DNA from: Ancylobacter radicis
GTDB lineage: Bacteria; Pseudomonadota; Alphaproteobacteria; Rhizobiales; Xanthobacteraceae
Assembly (NCBI RefSeq): GCF_018449475.1
Contig: NZ_JAHCQH010000004.1
Location: forward strand, 186,001-250,000
Length of the DNA: 64,000 nucleotides
Reading direction: 5' to 3'
Shown here: piece after piece, positions 1 to 9,271 of the stretch
Layout: every line of letters begins with the position of its first letter
Numbering within the stretch: the stretch's first letter is position 1
The notes under the pieces: model-generated
The model's database searches: none
Told to the model about the DNA's origin: nothing
What the model saw: only the letters and a program-made list of their open reading frames with translations
Program-made: the position numbers and the translations under genes

Positions 1-977
1 GCCACCAGACGCCGCACCCGCCGGTTCTGCGCCCGCAGCGCCGCCCAGTCGCCGGTGCGGTGGAACGCGGCAAAGCGGGGGGCGGCGATCGAGCCGATGG
101 CGATGATGACCACCCAGATGAGGATGGACAGCCGATTGGCGATGCTGAAGGCGCCGACTTCCGCCGCGCTGGCGAAGACCGCGAGCAGCAGCATGGGGAT
201 GGAGTTCAGCGAGACCTGCACCACCTCGACCATGCCGAGCGGCAGCGCCGTGCGCCAGAGCGCGGGCAGGGCCGCAGGGGCGTCGGCAAGGGCTCCGGCG
301 GGTGCATCAGCGGTTGTCGGCTGGGGTGCGGGGATCGGGTCCCGCATGGCTCGCAGGATCAGCACCGCACCGATGGCGGTGGCGGCAAGGTTGCACAGGG
401 CCAGCGCGTAGAGCATGGCGCTCAGCGAGTGGGCGCCGGCCGCCATGGCGGCGAAGGTGAAGACCGGCCAGGAGCCATTCTGCACGAATTGCCCGGCCAC
501 GCCGCGATTGAAGCCGAACAGCGCATGGCCGGCATAGAAGCACAGCGCCTGCGGCAGGATGGACAGCGCGGCGATGCGCAGCGGCGCGGCCAGATCCGGG
601 TCGTGAAACAGATAGTGCGCGGCGGGCGCGGCGGCGGCGAGCGTCGCCAGGGTCGCCGCGATGCCGCCGATCAGCGTCCAGCCGAGCCCGGTGAGCAGGG
701 CCTGTCGGGCGAGATCGGTCTTGCCGAGGGCGATTTCCGCCGCCATGTGGCGCACCGCGGCCTTCTCGAATCCGGCGCGGGCGAGGGTGGCGGCGAGCCC
801 GACCCAGGTCAGGCAGATGAAATAGAGCCCCGCCTCATGCGCGCCGAGCAGCCGCGCGGCCAGCATGAACAGGCCGAGCTTGCCGACGATTTCCAGCCCG
901 CGCACCGCCAGCGCCCCGGCATAGGGCGCATAGCCCAGCGCCAGCCGGCCAAGTCTCGCAAGACGGGAAAGCTCCAT
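1..977 (-). CDS. Oligosaccharide flippase (Wzx/MOP superfamily), 3' end beyond the window
   Basis: About 325 residues are visible, reading from an ATG at 977 towards the left edge, where the gene is cut. The protein is strongly hydrophobic with repeated long apolar segments (for example around residues 25-45, 95-115 and 160-205) and few charges, as in polysaccharide flippases of the MOP exporter superfamily. These proteins move undecaprenyl-linked repeat units across the inner membrane. A proline/alanine-rich loop near residues 210-230 separates two membrane halves, which is typical. It is divergent from the small exported protein at 1081 and next to Wza-like and glycosyltransferase genes, which supports the polysaccharide role. 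Assignment is by topology and context; I see no diagnostic motif. Confidence 0.75.
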   Translation of the reverse strand, partial: MELSRLARLGRLALGYAPYAGALAVRGLEIVGKLGLFMLAARLLGAHEAGLYFICLTWVGLAATLARAGFEKAAVRHMAAEIALGKTDLARQALLTGLGWTLIGGIAATLATLAAAAPAAHYLFHDPDLAAPLRIAALSILPQALCFYAGHALFGFNRGVAGQFVQNGSWPVFTFAAMAAGAHSLSAMLYALALCNLAATAIGAVLILRAMRDPIPAPQPTTADAPAGALADAPAALPALWRTALPLGMVEVVQVSLNSIPMLLLAVFASAAEVGAFSIANRLSILIWVVIIAIGSIAAPRFAAFHRTGDWAALRAQNRRVRRLV

Positions 978-1080
978 GCGACCCCTTGGAAGGCGACCGC
1001 CCGTCGCGGGAAAGCGCAGACAGGCGCGGCGCGGCGTGGCATATGCAAGGCCCCTCGGGGCCGGACCGGATTTAGCTCGC

Positions 1081-1494
1081 ATGAACCACGCAGCCCGCCG
1101 GGCCGCAAGATGCTTGTGCGTCGCCTTCGCGGTCGCGGCCGTGCTGCCGCTCGCGGCGGGCGCGGCGCGGGCGCAAGCGGGGCTCAGCGATCTGCCGGGC
1201 GACAGCGCGGTCGATCCCTCGATCGACCCCTTCCCCTTCGATGGGCGGCTGGCGATTCGCGACTATCTGCGGCGCACCCTGCCGACGCGCTGGTGGGCGA
1301 ACGAACCCTCTTTCTCGCTCGGTACCTGGTCCGCCATGGTGCATGTGCCCGATGACTGGAAGGGCAATCCGACCGCCGCGATGATCCGCTTCTGCCCGCC
1401 GCGGGGCAGCACGCTGTGGCGCCATATCGAGCGGCTCGACCTCGTGCCCTTCTATCGCGACGCCCGGCGGGCGGGCACCACCTGCCGTCCCTGA
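1081..1494 (+). CDS. Small exported protein of unknown function in the EPS locus
   Basis: A 137-residue protein. The ATG at 1081 places a classic signal peptide at the N-terminus: an arginine-rich n-region, an apolar core at about residues 11-29 and a likely cleavage after Ala31. A longer in-frame start at 976 would put uncharacteristic sequence before it. The mature part is about 105 residues, rich in Trp, Arg and Pro, with two cysteines (FCPP and TTCRP) that could form a disulphide. I recognise no family. It lies between the divergent flippase and the Wza-like gene, so a periplasmic role in polysaccharide export is possible but unproven. Confidence 0.7.
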   Translation: MNHAARRAARCLCVAFAVAAVLPLAAGAARAQAGLSDLPGDSAVDPSIDPFPFDGRLAIRDYLRRTLPTRWWANEPSFSLGTWSAMVHVPDDWKGNPTAAMIRFCPPRGSTLWRHIERLDLVPFYRDARRAGTTCRP

Positions 1495-1622
1495 ATGCGC
1501 ATGGCGGAAGCCGAGTCATTCCAAGCATTTAAGGCTTCATTAACTGCGTTTCTTTAGGTTTCGACCGTCGCCTTCCGCGCTGCCGATTTCAGGGCGGGAA
1601 GGCCGCGAGCCGGAGAAGATGA

Positions 1623-2471
1623 ATGCCCTTGGCCGATAGAGGCGACGACGCGCCCCGCTTCCGCGCCGCCGGATCGGCGGTCGGGGGGCTGCGCGCCGTG
1701 TTGCCGACGTTGATGGCCGCCCTGCTTCTTGCCGGCTGTACCACGACGAGCCGCGACACGACCGGTTCGGTCGGCCAGCCGCAAAGTCCGGGCGATGCCT
1801 TCACCACGGGACAGGAACTGCGCTTCACCGAGGTGAACCCGACGGGTTTCCGGCCCTGGAGCAGCCAGATGCCGGCCTACCGGATCGGGCCCGGCGACAA
1901 GCTCAAGATCAAATATTTCCTCACCCGCGAGATGGACGAGGAACTCACCGTCTCGCCGGACGGCACGGTCGCGCCGCGCGCGGTCGGCCAGCTCAAGGTC
2001 GAGGGGCTCACCCTCGCCGGGGCGCAGGAAGTGGTGCGGCGCGCCTCCAAGGCCGAGCTTGCCGACCAGAAGGTGGTGATCGCGCTCGAAGACCCGGTTT
2101 CGGCCAAGGTCTATATCGGCGGCATGGTCGAGCGGCCCGGTCCCTATAATCTTTCGGAGATGCGGGCCGGAACGCTACAGAGCATCCTGACCGCCGGCGG
2201 CTTCACCGAGGATGCACGCACCGTGCAGGTGGCGATCATCCGGCGCGGGCCGGACAACATGCCGATGCTGCGCCTCGTCAACGTCAAGGACATCATCCAG
2301 ACCGGCTTCACGCTGGACGATGTGCAACTCGTCGCGGGCGACATCATCTATGTGCCGCGCAGCTCGGTCTCCGAGCTGAATGTCTGGATCGACCAGTTCA
2401 TCAACAAGGTGGTGCCGTTCCAGCGCAGCTTCAACTATACGCTGGGGTCGCAAAGCACCGTGGTGCCCTGA
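1623..2471 (+). CDS. Polysaccharide export lipoprotein, Wza/KpsD-like
   Basis: A 282-residue outer-membrane polysaccharide export protein. The N-terminus has a hydrophobic stretch ending in the lipobox LLAGC with the lipidated cysteine at residue 39. The Poly_export domain starts near residue 86 (YRIGPGDKLKI), followed by an SLBB-type beta-grasp region containing VYIGGMVERPGPY. Proteins of this family form the outer-membrane exit channel of Wzy-dependent polysaccharide secretion and normally pair with a Wzc co-polymerase, which this locus lacks (one is at 37288). It is shorter than E. coli Wza but within the range of alphaproteobacterial export lipoproteins. The glycosyltransferase gene follows after about 20 bp. 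The start is less sure, since Met31 would also leave a usable lipoprotein signal. Confidence 0.88.
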   Translation: MPLADRGDDAPRFRAAGSAVGGLRAVLPTLMAALLLAGCTTTSRDTTGSVGQPQSPGDAFTTGQELRFTEVNPTGFRPWSSQMPAYRIGPGDKLKIKYFLTREMDEELTVSPDGTVAPRAVGQLKVEGLTLAGAQEVVRRASKAELADQKVVIALEDPVSAKVYIGGMVERPGPYNLSEMRAGTLQSILTAGGFTEDARTVQVAIIRRGPDNMPMLRLVNVKDIIQTGFTLDDVQLVAGDIIYVPRSSVSELNVWIDQFINKVVPFQRSFNYTLGSQSTVVP

Positions 2472-2491
2472 GGCAGGGCACGCCGCGCAGG

Positions 2492-3352
2492 ATGGCGTCC
2501 GTGACAAGCGTGCCCGCTATGACAGATCCCGGTCCAAGTCCCGCTGGCCCGAAACATGCGGGGCGCGCCGGCGTGCCTGAGATCGTCTTTCTCGGCGTGC
2601 CGATCGCCCGGCTCGATGCGCGCGGGGCGGCCGACCACATCGCGGCCCGCGCGCCGGGGCAGCCCTTCGCCTATGTGGTGACGCCCAATGCGGCGCAGTT
2701 CACCCGGCTCAACGAGCTTTCCGACCCGCGTTTTCACGACGCCTATGACCATGCCTGGCTGCGCCTGCTCGACGGGCAGGTGCCGCGCATGCTGGCGCGG
2801 CGGCTGTTCGGGCTGGACCTTCCCCATGCGGCCGGCAGCGATGTGACGCTCGACCTGCTTGAGCGCCAAATCCAGCCGGACGATCCGGTCACGCTGATCG
2901 GCGGCAGCGACGAGTTGCGGCGGCGGCTGATCGAGCGGTTCGGCCTTTCCACGGTTCATCTTCACGTCCCGCCCATGGGCTTCATCCGCGACGCGGCGGC
3001 GGTCGAGGCCTGTGTCGACTTCGTGCTGGCCCACCCCGCGCGTTATGTCTTTCTCGTCGCGGGCTCGCCGCAGTCGGAATATCTGGCGCGGCAGATCGAC
3101 CGGCGCGGCGGGGCGGTGGGCGTCGGGCTGTGTGTCGGCAGCGCGCTCAACTTCGCCGTCGGCCTCGTGCCGCGCGCGCCGTCATGGCTGCGGCAGGCGG
3201 GGCTGGAATGGGCCTATCGGCTGATGCGCAACCCGGTCGGCCATGCGCGCCGCGTGTTCGTCGATTCGGCGCCGGTGCTGCTGACCGCGCTGAAGGCGCG
3301 GCGCGATCCGGCGCGCTACGGCATGGCACCGAATGCCACGGGGCGCGGATGA
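2492..3352 (+). CDS. WecG/TagA/CpsF family glycosyltransferase
   Basis: A 286-residue glycosyltransferase of the GT26 family, which adds N-acetylmannosaminuronic acid, N-acetylmannosamine or other sugars to polyprenyl-linked acceptors at the cytoplasmic membrane face. Family signatures visible are TPNAAQ near residue 64, LLDGQVP near 88, VFLVAGSPQSEYLA in the middle, the glycine-rich VGVGLCVGSALNF region and the C-terminal APSWLRQAGLEWAYRL block. It sits after the Wza-like gene, and its stop codon overlaps the ATG of the polymerase-like gene (ATGA at 3349-3352), so the two are probably translationally coupled. It is the only non-priming glycosyltransferase in this window, so the repeat unit must depend on others outside it. 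A start at 2519 is an alternative. Confidence 0.88.
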   Translation: MASVTSVPAMTDPGPSPAGPKHAGRAGVPEIVFLGVPIARLDARGAADHIAARAPGQPFAYVVTPNAAQFTRLNELSDPRFHDAYDHAWLRLLDGQVPRMLARRLFGLDLPHAAGSDVTLDLLERQIQPDDPVTLIGGSDELRRRLIERFGLSTVHLHVPPMGFIRDAAAVEACVDFVLAHPARYVFLVAGSPQSEYLARQIDRRGGAVGVGLCVGSALNFAVGLVPRAPSWLRQAGLEWAYRLMRNPVGHARRVFVDSAPVLLTALKARRDPARYGMAPNATGRG

Positions 3353-4698
3353 GCGGGATCGGCGGCAAGGCGCGGCGGCAGGCGGTGGTGACGCTGCCGC
3401 GCGCCTTCATGCCTGATCCGCTACCCCTCTCGGATGAGCGTTTTTCCGGGCTGGTGACCACGACGGTGCTGGTCGGCACCCTGCCGCTGTTCGCCCAGAC
3501 CTTCCATTACCTGCACGAACTCACCGTGCCCTATCTGCTCTCCAAGGCGTGGCCGCTCGCCTGCCTGCCGCTGGCGCTGTACGCCGTGGTCTGGCTCGAA
3601 TTGCCGGCCAAGCGGTTTTATCTCGTCTTCCTCGCCTATGCGTTGGGCGTCACGCCGTTCGTCTCCATGGTGCAGCTCGGCAACGGGCTGATCGACGCGC
3701 TGATCACCACGGTGAAGGTGTGGCCCGTCACCTATTATTTCGCGCTCTCGGCCCTGCTGGTCTGGCTCGCGCCGAGCTATGGGCGGGTGCGCGCCGTTCT
3801 GCTGGGGCTCGGCGCCACGACCTTCGCGCTGATGGTGGTGCTGTGGGTGGCGGCGCCAGTGAGCTGGTATGTGAACGACCCGATGCTCGGCAAGCTGTTC
3901 ATGATCGAGGTCGAGCGCGGCTATCGCATCTACATGCCGATGTTCTTCGGCGCGCTGCTGCTGTTCTATCTGACGCGGCGCTTCGTGCAGGAGCCGAAGC
4001 TGCTGCCGCCGCTGCTCATCCTCGCCGGCTTCGTCGCCATGCTGATGATCTACAAGCAGCGCACGGCGATCGGCGGCATGCTGCTGATCTGCCTCTATGG
4101 CGCCGTGACCTCGCTCGCCCCGCGCCGGCGGCTGCTGATCGTTGGCCTCTTTCTCGCCGTGGTGCCGCTCGGTGTCGGCGCCATGATGGTGCAGAACGCG
4201 GATAATCTCCTGCAATCGCTCGGCGGCTCGCTCACCGTTCGGCAGACCTCGCTGGCGCTGGCGGCGAATTTTCTCGGTGACGATCCCTGGCGCTGGCTGT
4301 TCGGCGTGGGGGCGACCACGCGCTTCGGCGCCATCACGCTGGCCGACATTTTCGGCAATGACCAGTTCTACATCGCCGATCTCGGCTGGTTCGGCGTGGT
4401 GTTTGAGTATGGTCTGATCGGCGCGCTGCTGCTGGCCGGTCTGTATGGTTGGGGCGTGATCGTCGTGCTCAAGGCCGCGCGCGGCTCGGACGATGCGCTG
4501 GTGCTCGCGCTGTCGGACTACATCCTGTACATGCTCGTCACCTCGGCGGTGTATTCGCTTGTCTTCACGCCCGGCGAACTCGGCGTGGTGATGGCGCTCG
4601 CCATCTATCTCAGCCGCGTGCGCGGGCGCCCACCCTCGACCGTCCCGCTTGCCCACCACATCAGCTTCGGCGCCCGGCGCCGCCCGAATGGAGACTAG
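3349..4698 (+). CDS. Polysaccharide polymerase / O-antigen ligase-like membrane protein
   Basis: A 449-residue integral membrane protein with about ten to twelve hydrophobic helices spread over residues 35-430 and a larger extracytoplasmic loop around 270-350, the layout of Wzy polymerases and WaaL ligases. The ATG at 3349 overlaps the upstream glycosyltransferase stop; a longer in-frame reading would run far back inside that gene and is unlikely. By family and position it would polymerise the lipid-linked repeat units on the periplasmic side. Sequence conservation in this group is low, so polymerase and ligase cannot be told apart here. The FkbM gene begins one base after its stop. Confidence 0.78.
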   Translation: MSGIGGKARRQAVVTLPRAFMPDPLPLSDERFSGLVTTTVLVGTLPLFAQTFHYLHELTVPYLLSKAWPLACLPLALYAVVWLELPAKRFYLVFLAYALGVTPFVSMVQLGNGLIDALITTVKVWPVTYYFALSALLVWLAPSYGRVRAVLLGLGATTFALMVVLWVAAPVSWYVNDPMLGKLFMIEVERGYRIYMPMFFGALLLFYLTRRFVQEPKLLPPLLILAGFVAMLMIYKQRTAIGGMLLICLYGAVTSLAPRRRLLIVGLFLAVVPLGVGAMMVQNADNLLQSLGGSLTVRQTSLALAANFLGDDPWRWLFGVGATTRFGAITLADIFGNDQFYIADLGWFGVVFEYGLIGALLLAGLYGWGVIVVLKAARGSDDALVLALSDYILYMLVTSAVYSLVFTPGELGVVMALAIYLSRVRGRPPSTVPLAHHISFGARRRPNGD

Positions 4699-4699
4699 G

Positions 4700-5548
4700 A
4701 TGCTGCGCCGTCTTGCCAAGCTCATGCGCATGCCCGGTTTCCGCGAGGCGCCGCTGACGGTCGGCGCGCGCGGGCTGCGCTGGCTCGCGGCGGTCGGCCT
4801 TGGCCGCAGCCCGGTGTTCGAACTGGTGCCGGGCGCCAGGCTGCGCGTGCCGCCGGACCTGCGCTTCACCTCGGTTTCCGCCTTCCTGCTGCGCGACGCG
4901 GTCGAGCCGGAACTGCATTACCTGCAGAAATTCGTCCGGCCCGGCGATGTGTTCGTCGACGTCGGCGCCAATATCGGCTTGTTCACGCTGAAGGCGGCGC
5001 CCCATGCGGCCCGCGTCGTCGCGGTCGAGCCGGGCGAGGCGGCGGGCTCGCAACTCGCTTCCAACATTGCGCTCAACGGCTTCGGCCATGTCACTGTGGT
5101 GCGCAAGGCGCTGTCGGACGCGCCCGGCAAGGCGGCGCTGTTCCACAACCCGCTCGGCGACGATCCGCAGGCCTTCTCGCTGCTGAGCGACGGCTCGGAT
5201 GCCGGCAGCGAGCTGGTGGAACTGACCACACTCGATCTTCTGGTCGCCGAGCAGAAGCTTGCGCGCGTCGACTGCATCAAGATCGACGTGGAAGGCGCCG
5301 AAGGGCAGGTGCTGGCCGGCGCCACGCAGACGCTGGAGCGCGACCGGCCGACCGTCATCTTCGAGATGAACTGCCCGACGCTGGACAAGGCGGGCGGCGA
5401 TGCCGCGGCCGGCTGGAACCGTCTCGCGGCGCTCAACTACCGCTTCTTCCATCTCGACGAGAATGGCGGGCTCACCCCGCTCGCCACGCGGCCGGACGAA
5501 TTCTGCAATGTGGTGGCCCGCCACAAGGACGCGCCGGCGCTGGCGTGA
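4700..5548 (+). CDS. FkbM family SAM-dependent methyltransferase
   Basis: A 282-residue methyltransferase. The SAM-binding motif I is FVDVGANIGLF at about residues 84-95, followed by the acidic motif II VVAVEPG, and a later IKIDVEGAE motif is the hallmark of FkbM enzymes. The chosen ATG at 4700 has GGAG six bases upstream; an ATG at 4688 is an alternative but lies inside the preceding gene. FkbM proteins in polysaccharide loci typically O-methylate sugars, so this one probably decorates the repeat unit, which is an inference from position. It closes the rightward part of the EPS locus and faces the GH18 gene, with only 6 bp between the two stops. Confidence 0.87.
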   Translation: MLRRLAKLMRMPGFREAPLTVGARGLRWLAAVGLGRSPVFELVPGARLRVPPDLRFTSVSAFLLRDAVEPELHYLQKFVRPGDVFVDVGANIGLFTLKAAPHAARVVAVEPGEAAGSQLASNIALNGFGHVTVVRKALSDAPGKAALFHNPLGDDPQAFSLLSDGSDAGSELVELTTLDLLVAEQKLARVDCIKIDVEGAEGQVLAGATQTLERDRPTVIFEMNCPTLDKAGGDAAAGWNRLAALNYRFFHLDENGGLTPLATRPDEFCNVVARHKDAPALA

Positions 5549-5554
5549 GGCGTC

Positions 5555-6523
5555 TTACGGCGCCGGCGTACCGCAACCGGCGAGATCCAGCGTGATGCAG
5601 ATGGCGCTGGCCAGCGCGCGAGCGTCGGGATTGTCCGGGCCGGGTGGGCCGGGCGGCGTGAGGTTCAGCGCATAGAGCATGGCGCCCGCCAGCGGGTCCG
5701 GTTTGAGCGCGGTCAGCAGCGTGGCGGTGCCGGCCAGCGTGACGCGCGGCCCGTCCGTCGGTGGCAGCACGGCGATCCCCAGAGCGAGCGGACCCTTCCA
5801 GACCTGGCGATAGGCGCGCAACGCCTCCAGCGGGCGATAGGCGGGGCCGGCATCGTAGCTCATGATCGAGACGAGGTCGATCATCGCCGCCTCGGGCGCG
5901 CGCAGCAGGGCCAGCATGGAGCCGCGCCACGGGCTCACTGGCGGAGCATTGGCGAAAGCGCCCTCGCCATAGGCGCCTACGCTCCAGCCGGCGACACTGA
6001 CCACAAGCGGACGCGGCAACGCCTCCCGCAGGCGCCGCACATGGCTGATCCAGTCCGCATCGCTGGCGCAGCGTACCCGGCCGGCGAGGGTGAGGCAGGC
6101 GGGCTGTGCCGGTTCGAAGTCGATATCGACGCCATCGGCGCCCAGGTCGCGCACCAGCCGGGCGAGGGCGGCGGGATCGAGCCTGTCCCACCCGCCATAG
6201 CTCGCCCCGCCAACCGCGAGCAGCACGCGGATTTGCCGATGGCGGGCCTTCAGCGCCGCGATGGCCTGTTTCAGAACCGTTCCGGCAAAACGATACTGCA
6301 GCCCCGTCCCCTCAAGAGCGAGGTCGCCAGCATAGGCAAGGTCCGGCTTCACGAAGGCGAGGGCGACATGGGTGATGGAGCCGGGCAGGCGGGCGAGGGT
6401 GGTCGCCTCGCCCGAGCTGGCGGGCGGCTCGTACCAGCTGGCGTGATAGGCGAGGAACGGGCGCGCCGGCTCGGTCCGCGCCGGTGCCGGTGCCGGCATC
6501 ATCAGGAGAAGGACGAGCGTCAA
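5555..6523 (-). CDS. Secreted glycoside hydrolase family 18-like protein
   Basis: About 322 residues. The catalytic GH18 signature DxxDxDxE is intact as DGVDIDFE (Asp130 to Glu137 from the start chosen here), preceded by the strand-3 motif LLAVGGASYGGW and followed by SIMSYDAG, so it should act by substrate-assisted hydrolysis on N-acetylhexosamine-containing glycans. The N-terminus is a short signal peptide with an LVLLLMM core. The proposed TTG start at 6523 overlaps the stop of the upstream glycosyltransferase gene as TTGA and gives a normal signal peptide; an ATG at 6586 would embed 60 bases in that gene, and Met at 6502 is a third option. Placed in an EPS operon it may trim or release the polymer. 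Confidence 0.8.
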   Translation of the reverse strand: MTLVLLLMMPAPAPARTEPARPFLAYHASWYEPPASSGEATTLARLPGSITHVALAFVKPDLAYAGDLALEGTGLQYRFAGTVLKQAIAALKARHRQIRVLLAVGGASYGGWDRLDPAALARLVRDLGADGVDIDFEPAQPACLTLAGRVRCASDADWISHVRRLREALPRPLVVSVAGWSVGAYGEGAFANAPPVSPWRGSMLALLRAPEAAMIDLVSIMSYDAGPAYRPLEALRAYRQVWKGPLALGIAVLPPTDGPRVTLAGTATLLTALKPDPLAGAMLYALNLTPPGPPGPDNPDARALASAICITLDLAGCGTPAP

Positions 6524-7935
6524 AAGGCCGAGGTGTCGGCGAGGCCCTTGGTGACGGTCAGCAGCAGGATGCGGATGTCGAACCATATCGACCAGTGCTC
6601 GATGTAATAGAGGTCGAGCTCGACCCCCCGCTCGGCCTTCTCGACCGTGTAGATGCCGCCGCGCATGCCGTTGATCTGCGCCCAGCCGGTGACGCCGGGC
6701 TTCATGCGGTAGCGGGCGACATAATCGCTGATGGCTTCATAGCGCACATCTTCGGTGATGCGCATGTTCGGCACATGGGGGCGCGGGCCGACCACCGACA
6801 TGTCGCCCTTCAGCACGTTCAGGAGCTGGGGAATCTCGTCAATGGAGAAGCTGCGCAGGAGCGCCCCGACGCGGGTGATGCGCGGATCCTGCTTCACCGC
6901 GCCGATGGAGCCGTCATCGGTCGGGTCCACATGCATGGTGCGCAGCTTGTAGACCATGAAGGGGCGGTTGTTCAGCCCGATACGGGCCTGCCGGAACAGG
7001 ACCGGGCCGGGAGAATCGAGCTTGATGGCAATGGCCGCGAGCAGCAGCACCGGCGAGGTCAGCACCAGCCCGACAGCGGCGACCGTGTAATCCTCCACCG
7101 CCTTCAGCAGGCCCAGCGACCCTTTCAAAGGGCGCTGCTGCACCTGCAGGGCGCGGTGATCGGCGATGCTGGTGAGTCCGGCATAGCCGGGCTTGAAGGT
7201 GCCGGGCTCCAGTTCCAGCATCACATCGACGGCGAAGCGGTTGAGCTGCTGCGTGACGGAGCCGATCGCCGCGACATCGTTCCAGGATTTGGTGACGATC
7301 ACCATGTCCACCGTGTCGCGCCGGGCATAGTCGAACAGCTCGGCGAGGCCGCCGCGCATCGGCGGAACGCCCTCGCCCGCCAGTTCCGCGGGCGTCGCCG
7401 CGCGGCCCTCGTCGCGGAAGACGCCGATGAAGTCGAGCAGCCGGTCGCCCTGCTGCTCCTCGTAATAGTTGCGCACCAGCGCATAGGCCCGGTCGAGATC
7501 GCCGATCACCAGCACCTCGCGCCGCAGCAGGCCGCGCCGGTTGATCGAGCGGATCAGCCAGCCGACCAGCAGCAGGCGGCCGACGAGTAGCGCGAGCGCG
7601 GCGATGGACGCCCAGTGGCCGAGGGCGGTGAGGTCCTCGGCCTCGGCCGGAACCAGCGCGTAATAGACCAGCAGCACCGCCAGCGCGGCGGGAATACCAC
7701 CGATGAGCACATGGACGATCTGCCGGCGCAGGCGCTTGTAGTGCTCCACGCGGTAGGCCTGGCCGAGGGTGAGGGTGCCCGCATAGACCGCGGCGGCGAT
7801 GACGCCGAGAACGGCGGTCTGGCTCCAGTTCAGCTCATGCCAGATCAGGTAGTTCGCCAGCGTGGCGAGCAGAATCATCGCCAGATCGCACAGGATCACC
7901 AGACGGTTGACCAGCCCGTGGGTCCAGCGCGTCAT
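6520..7935 (-). CDS. Undecaprenyl-phosphate hexose-1-phosphate transferase (WbaP/WcaJ/ExoY family)
   Basis: A 471-residue priming enzyme that transfers a sugar phosphate from a UDP-sugar, usually glucose or galactose, to undecaprenyl phosphate and so starts repeat-unit synthesis. The first 130 residues hold four to five transmembrane helices; a nucleotide-binding-like middle domain follows ([11 protein letters not shown]). The C-terminal catalytic domain carries [16 protein letters not shown], the basic YKLRTM motif, SVVGPRP and the [10 protein letters not shown] block of bacterial sugar transferases. The gene is long enough to be the full WcaJ-type rather than the short ExoY-type form. It lies upstream of and overlaps the GH18 gene, which suggests co-translation. 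Sugar specificity cannot be read from sequence. Confidence 0.92.
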   Translation of the reverse strand: MTRWTHGLVNRLVILCDLAMILLATLANYLIWHELNWSQTAVLGVIAAAVYAGTLTLGQAYRVEHYKRLRRQIVHVLIGGIPAALAVLLVYYALVPAEAEDLTALGHWASIAALALLVGRLLLVGWLIRSINRRGLLRREVLVIGDLDRAYALVRNYYEEQQGDRLLDFIGVFRDEGRAATPAELAGEGVPPMRGGLAELFDYARRDTVDMVIVTKSWNDVAAIGSVTQQLNRFAVDVMLELEPGTFKPGYAGLTSIADHRALQVQQRPLKGSLGLLKAVEDYTVAAVGLVLTSPVLLLAAIAIKLDSPGPVLFRQARIGLNNRPFMVYKLRTMHVDPTDDGSIGAVKQDPRITRVGALLRSFSIDEIPQLLNVLKGDMSVVGPRPHVPNMRITEDVRYEAISDYVARYRMKPGVTGWAQINGMRGGIYTVEKAERGVELDLYYIEHWSIWFDIRILLLTVTKGLADTSAF

Positions 7936-8163
7936 GACGGCAGCGCCCCACAGATGGCACCGTGCGCACGGCCTTCCGACACGGCGGCACAGCGGGGGGG
8001 GATGGTGTTGAAGCCTTGACGAGTGAGCATGGGACCCGATGAGCTTCAGCCGCTCGCAAGCGTGGTGCAGATTATTCCATGAGTGTCGCGCGGAGGTTTA
8101 ACACTGGCTTTGTTGCGAATCTATTTCTGGATGCTTCCCGTCACGGACGCGCTTAACGAGTAG

Positions 8164-9177
8164 TCAAAGATAGGCGCGCGCGTCCATGTACCAGTCGACA
8201 AAGGCGCGCACGCCGACCGACAGGGGCGTGGAGGGGCTGTAGCCCGTAAGGCCCTTCAGCAGCGCGGGACTAGCGAAGGTGCGGGGGACATCGCCCTTCT
8301 GCATCGGCAGCATCTTGCGTCGGGCCGGCCGGCCGATGATCTGCTCGATGGTCTCGACAAAGTCGAGCAGCCCCACGGGGTTGCCACCGCCAATATTGAC
8401 CACGCGGAACGGACCCTGATGGGAGAGCGTGTCGATTCCGGCGGGGTCGGTAATGCGGTTGTCCTCGTTCGGCGGCACGGCCGACAAGCGCAGGATGGCC
8501 TCCACCAGATCGTCGATATAGGTGAAATCGCGGCTCATCTTGCCTTCGCCATAGATCTCGATCTCCTGATCTTCCAGCATCGCCGAGACGAACTTGAACA
8601 GCGCCATGTCCGGCCGGCCCCACGGACCATAGACCGTGAAGAATCGGAAGGCGGTGGTCGGCACCTTGTAGAGATGGGCATAGGAATGGCCCATCATTTC
8701 CATGCCCTTCTTGGTGGCAGCATAGAAGGTCAGCGGCTCGTCGGCCCGATCCGTCTCGTGGAAGGGAACGGTGGGGTTGGCGCCATAGATCGAGGAGGTC
8801 GAGGCGAGCAGCAGGTGCTTCACCTCGAGTTCCTTGGCCAGTTCGAGCACGTTCCAGGAGCCGACGAGGTTCGAGTCGAGATAGGCCTGCGGGTTCTCCA
8901 GGCTGTAGCGCACGCCGGCCTGCGCGGCGAGGTGGACGATGACATCGGGCCGCGCGGCGCGGGCGGTCTCGCTCAACAGCGAGCGGTCTTCCAGCCGGCC
9001 GATCACCGGCCGGAAAGCGTCGAACTGGCCGAGCGCGGCGTGGCGGGCTTCCTTGAGCTTCAGATTGTAATAGGCGGTCATCCCGTCATAGCCGACGACC
9101 TCATGCCCGTCCTCCAGCAGCCGGCGCGCGAGGTGGAAGCCGATGAAGCCGGCCGTGCCGGTGATGAGATAGCGCAT
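8164..9177 (-). CDS. NAD-dependent epimerase, UDP-glucuronate 4-epimerase-like
   Basis: A 337-residue short-chain-type sugar nucleotide epimerase. The NAD-binding GxxGxxG motif is GTAGFIG at residues 7-13; [11 protein letters not shown], the STSSIYG serine motif and the catalytic YAATKK (YxxxK) follow in the expected order, as does [16 protein letters not shown], which is typical of LspL/Cap1J-type UDP-glucuronate 4-epimerases that form UDP-galacturonate. The ATG at 9177 puts the nucleotide fold at the N-terminus; an in-frame GTG or ATG upstream at 9225 would add 16 residues without similarity to the fold. It is separated by about 230 bp from the priming transferase, so it probably supplies a uronic acid precursor for the EPS but may have its own promoter. 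Confidence 0.9.
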   Translation of the reverse strand: MRYLITGTAGFIGFHLARRLLEDGHEVVGYDGMTAYYNLKLKEARHAALGQFDAFRPVIGRLEDRSLLSETARAARPDVIVHLAAQAGVRYSLENPQAYLDSNLVGSWNVLELAKELEVKHLLLASTSSIYGANPTVPFHETDRADEPLTFYAATKKGMEMMGHSYAHLYKVPTTAFRFFTVYGPWGRPDMALFKFVSAMLEDQEIEIYGEGKMSRDFTYIDDLVEAILRLSAVPPNEDNRITDPAGIDTLSHQGPFRVVNIGGGNPVGLLDFVETIEQIIGRPARRKMLPMQKGDVPRTFASPALLKGLTGYSPSTPLSVGVRAFVDWYMDARAYL

Positions 9178-9271
9178 GTGCCCCCGCAGGTTGTTCCCGG
9201 ATCGCCTCCGCGATCCGGGGCGCATGTTTAGATGCGCCGCAGCAGAGTCAAGGGCGGTAGCGGAGGATAGG

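Noticed and set aside
60-1355. Open frame of 431 codons on the plus strand opposite the flippase
   Set aside because: The minus strand encodes a coherent membrane protein here, while the plus-strand translation is Gly/Arg/His-rich without structure.
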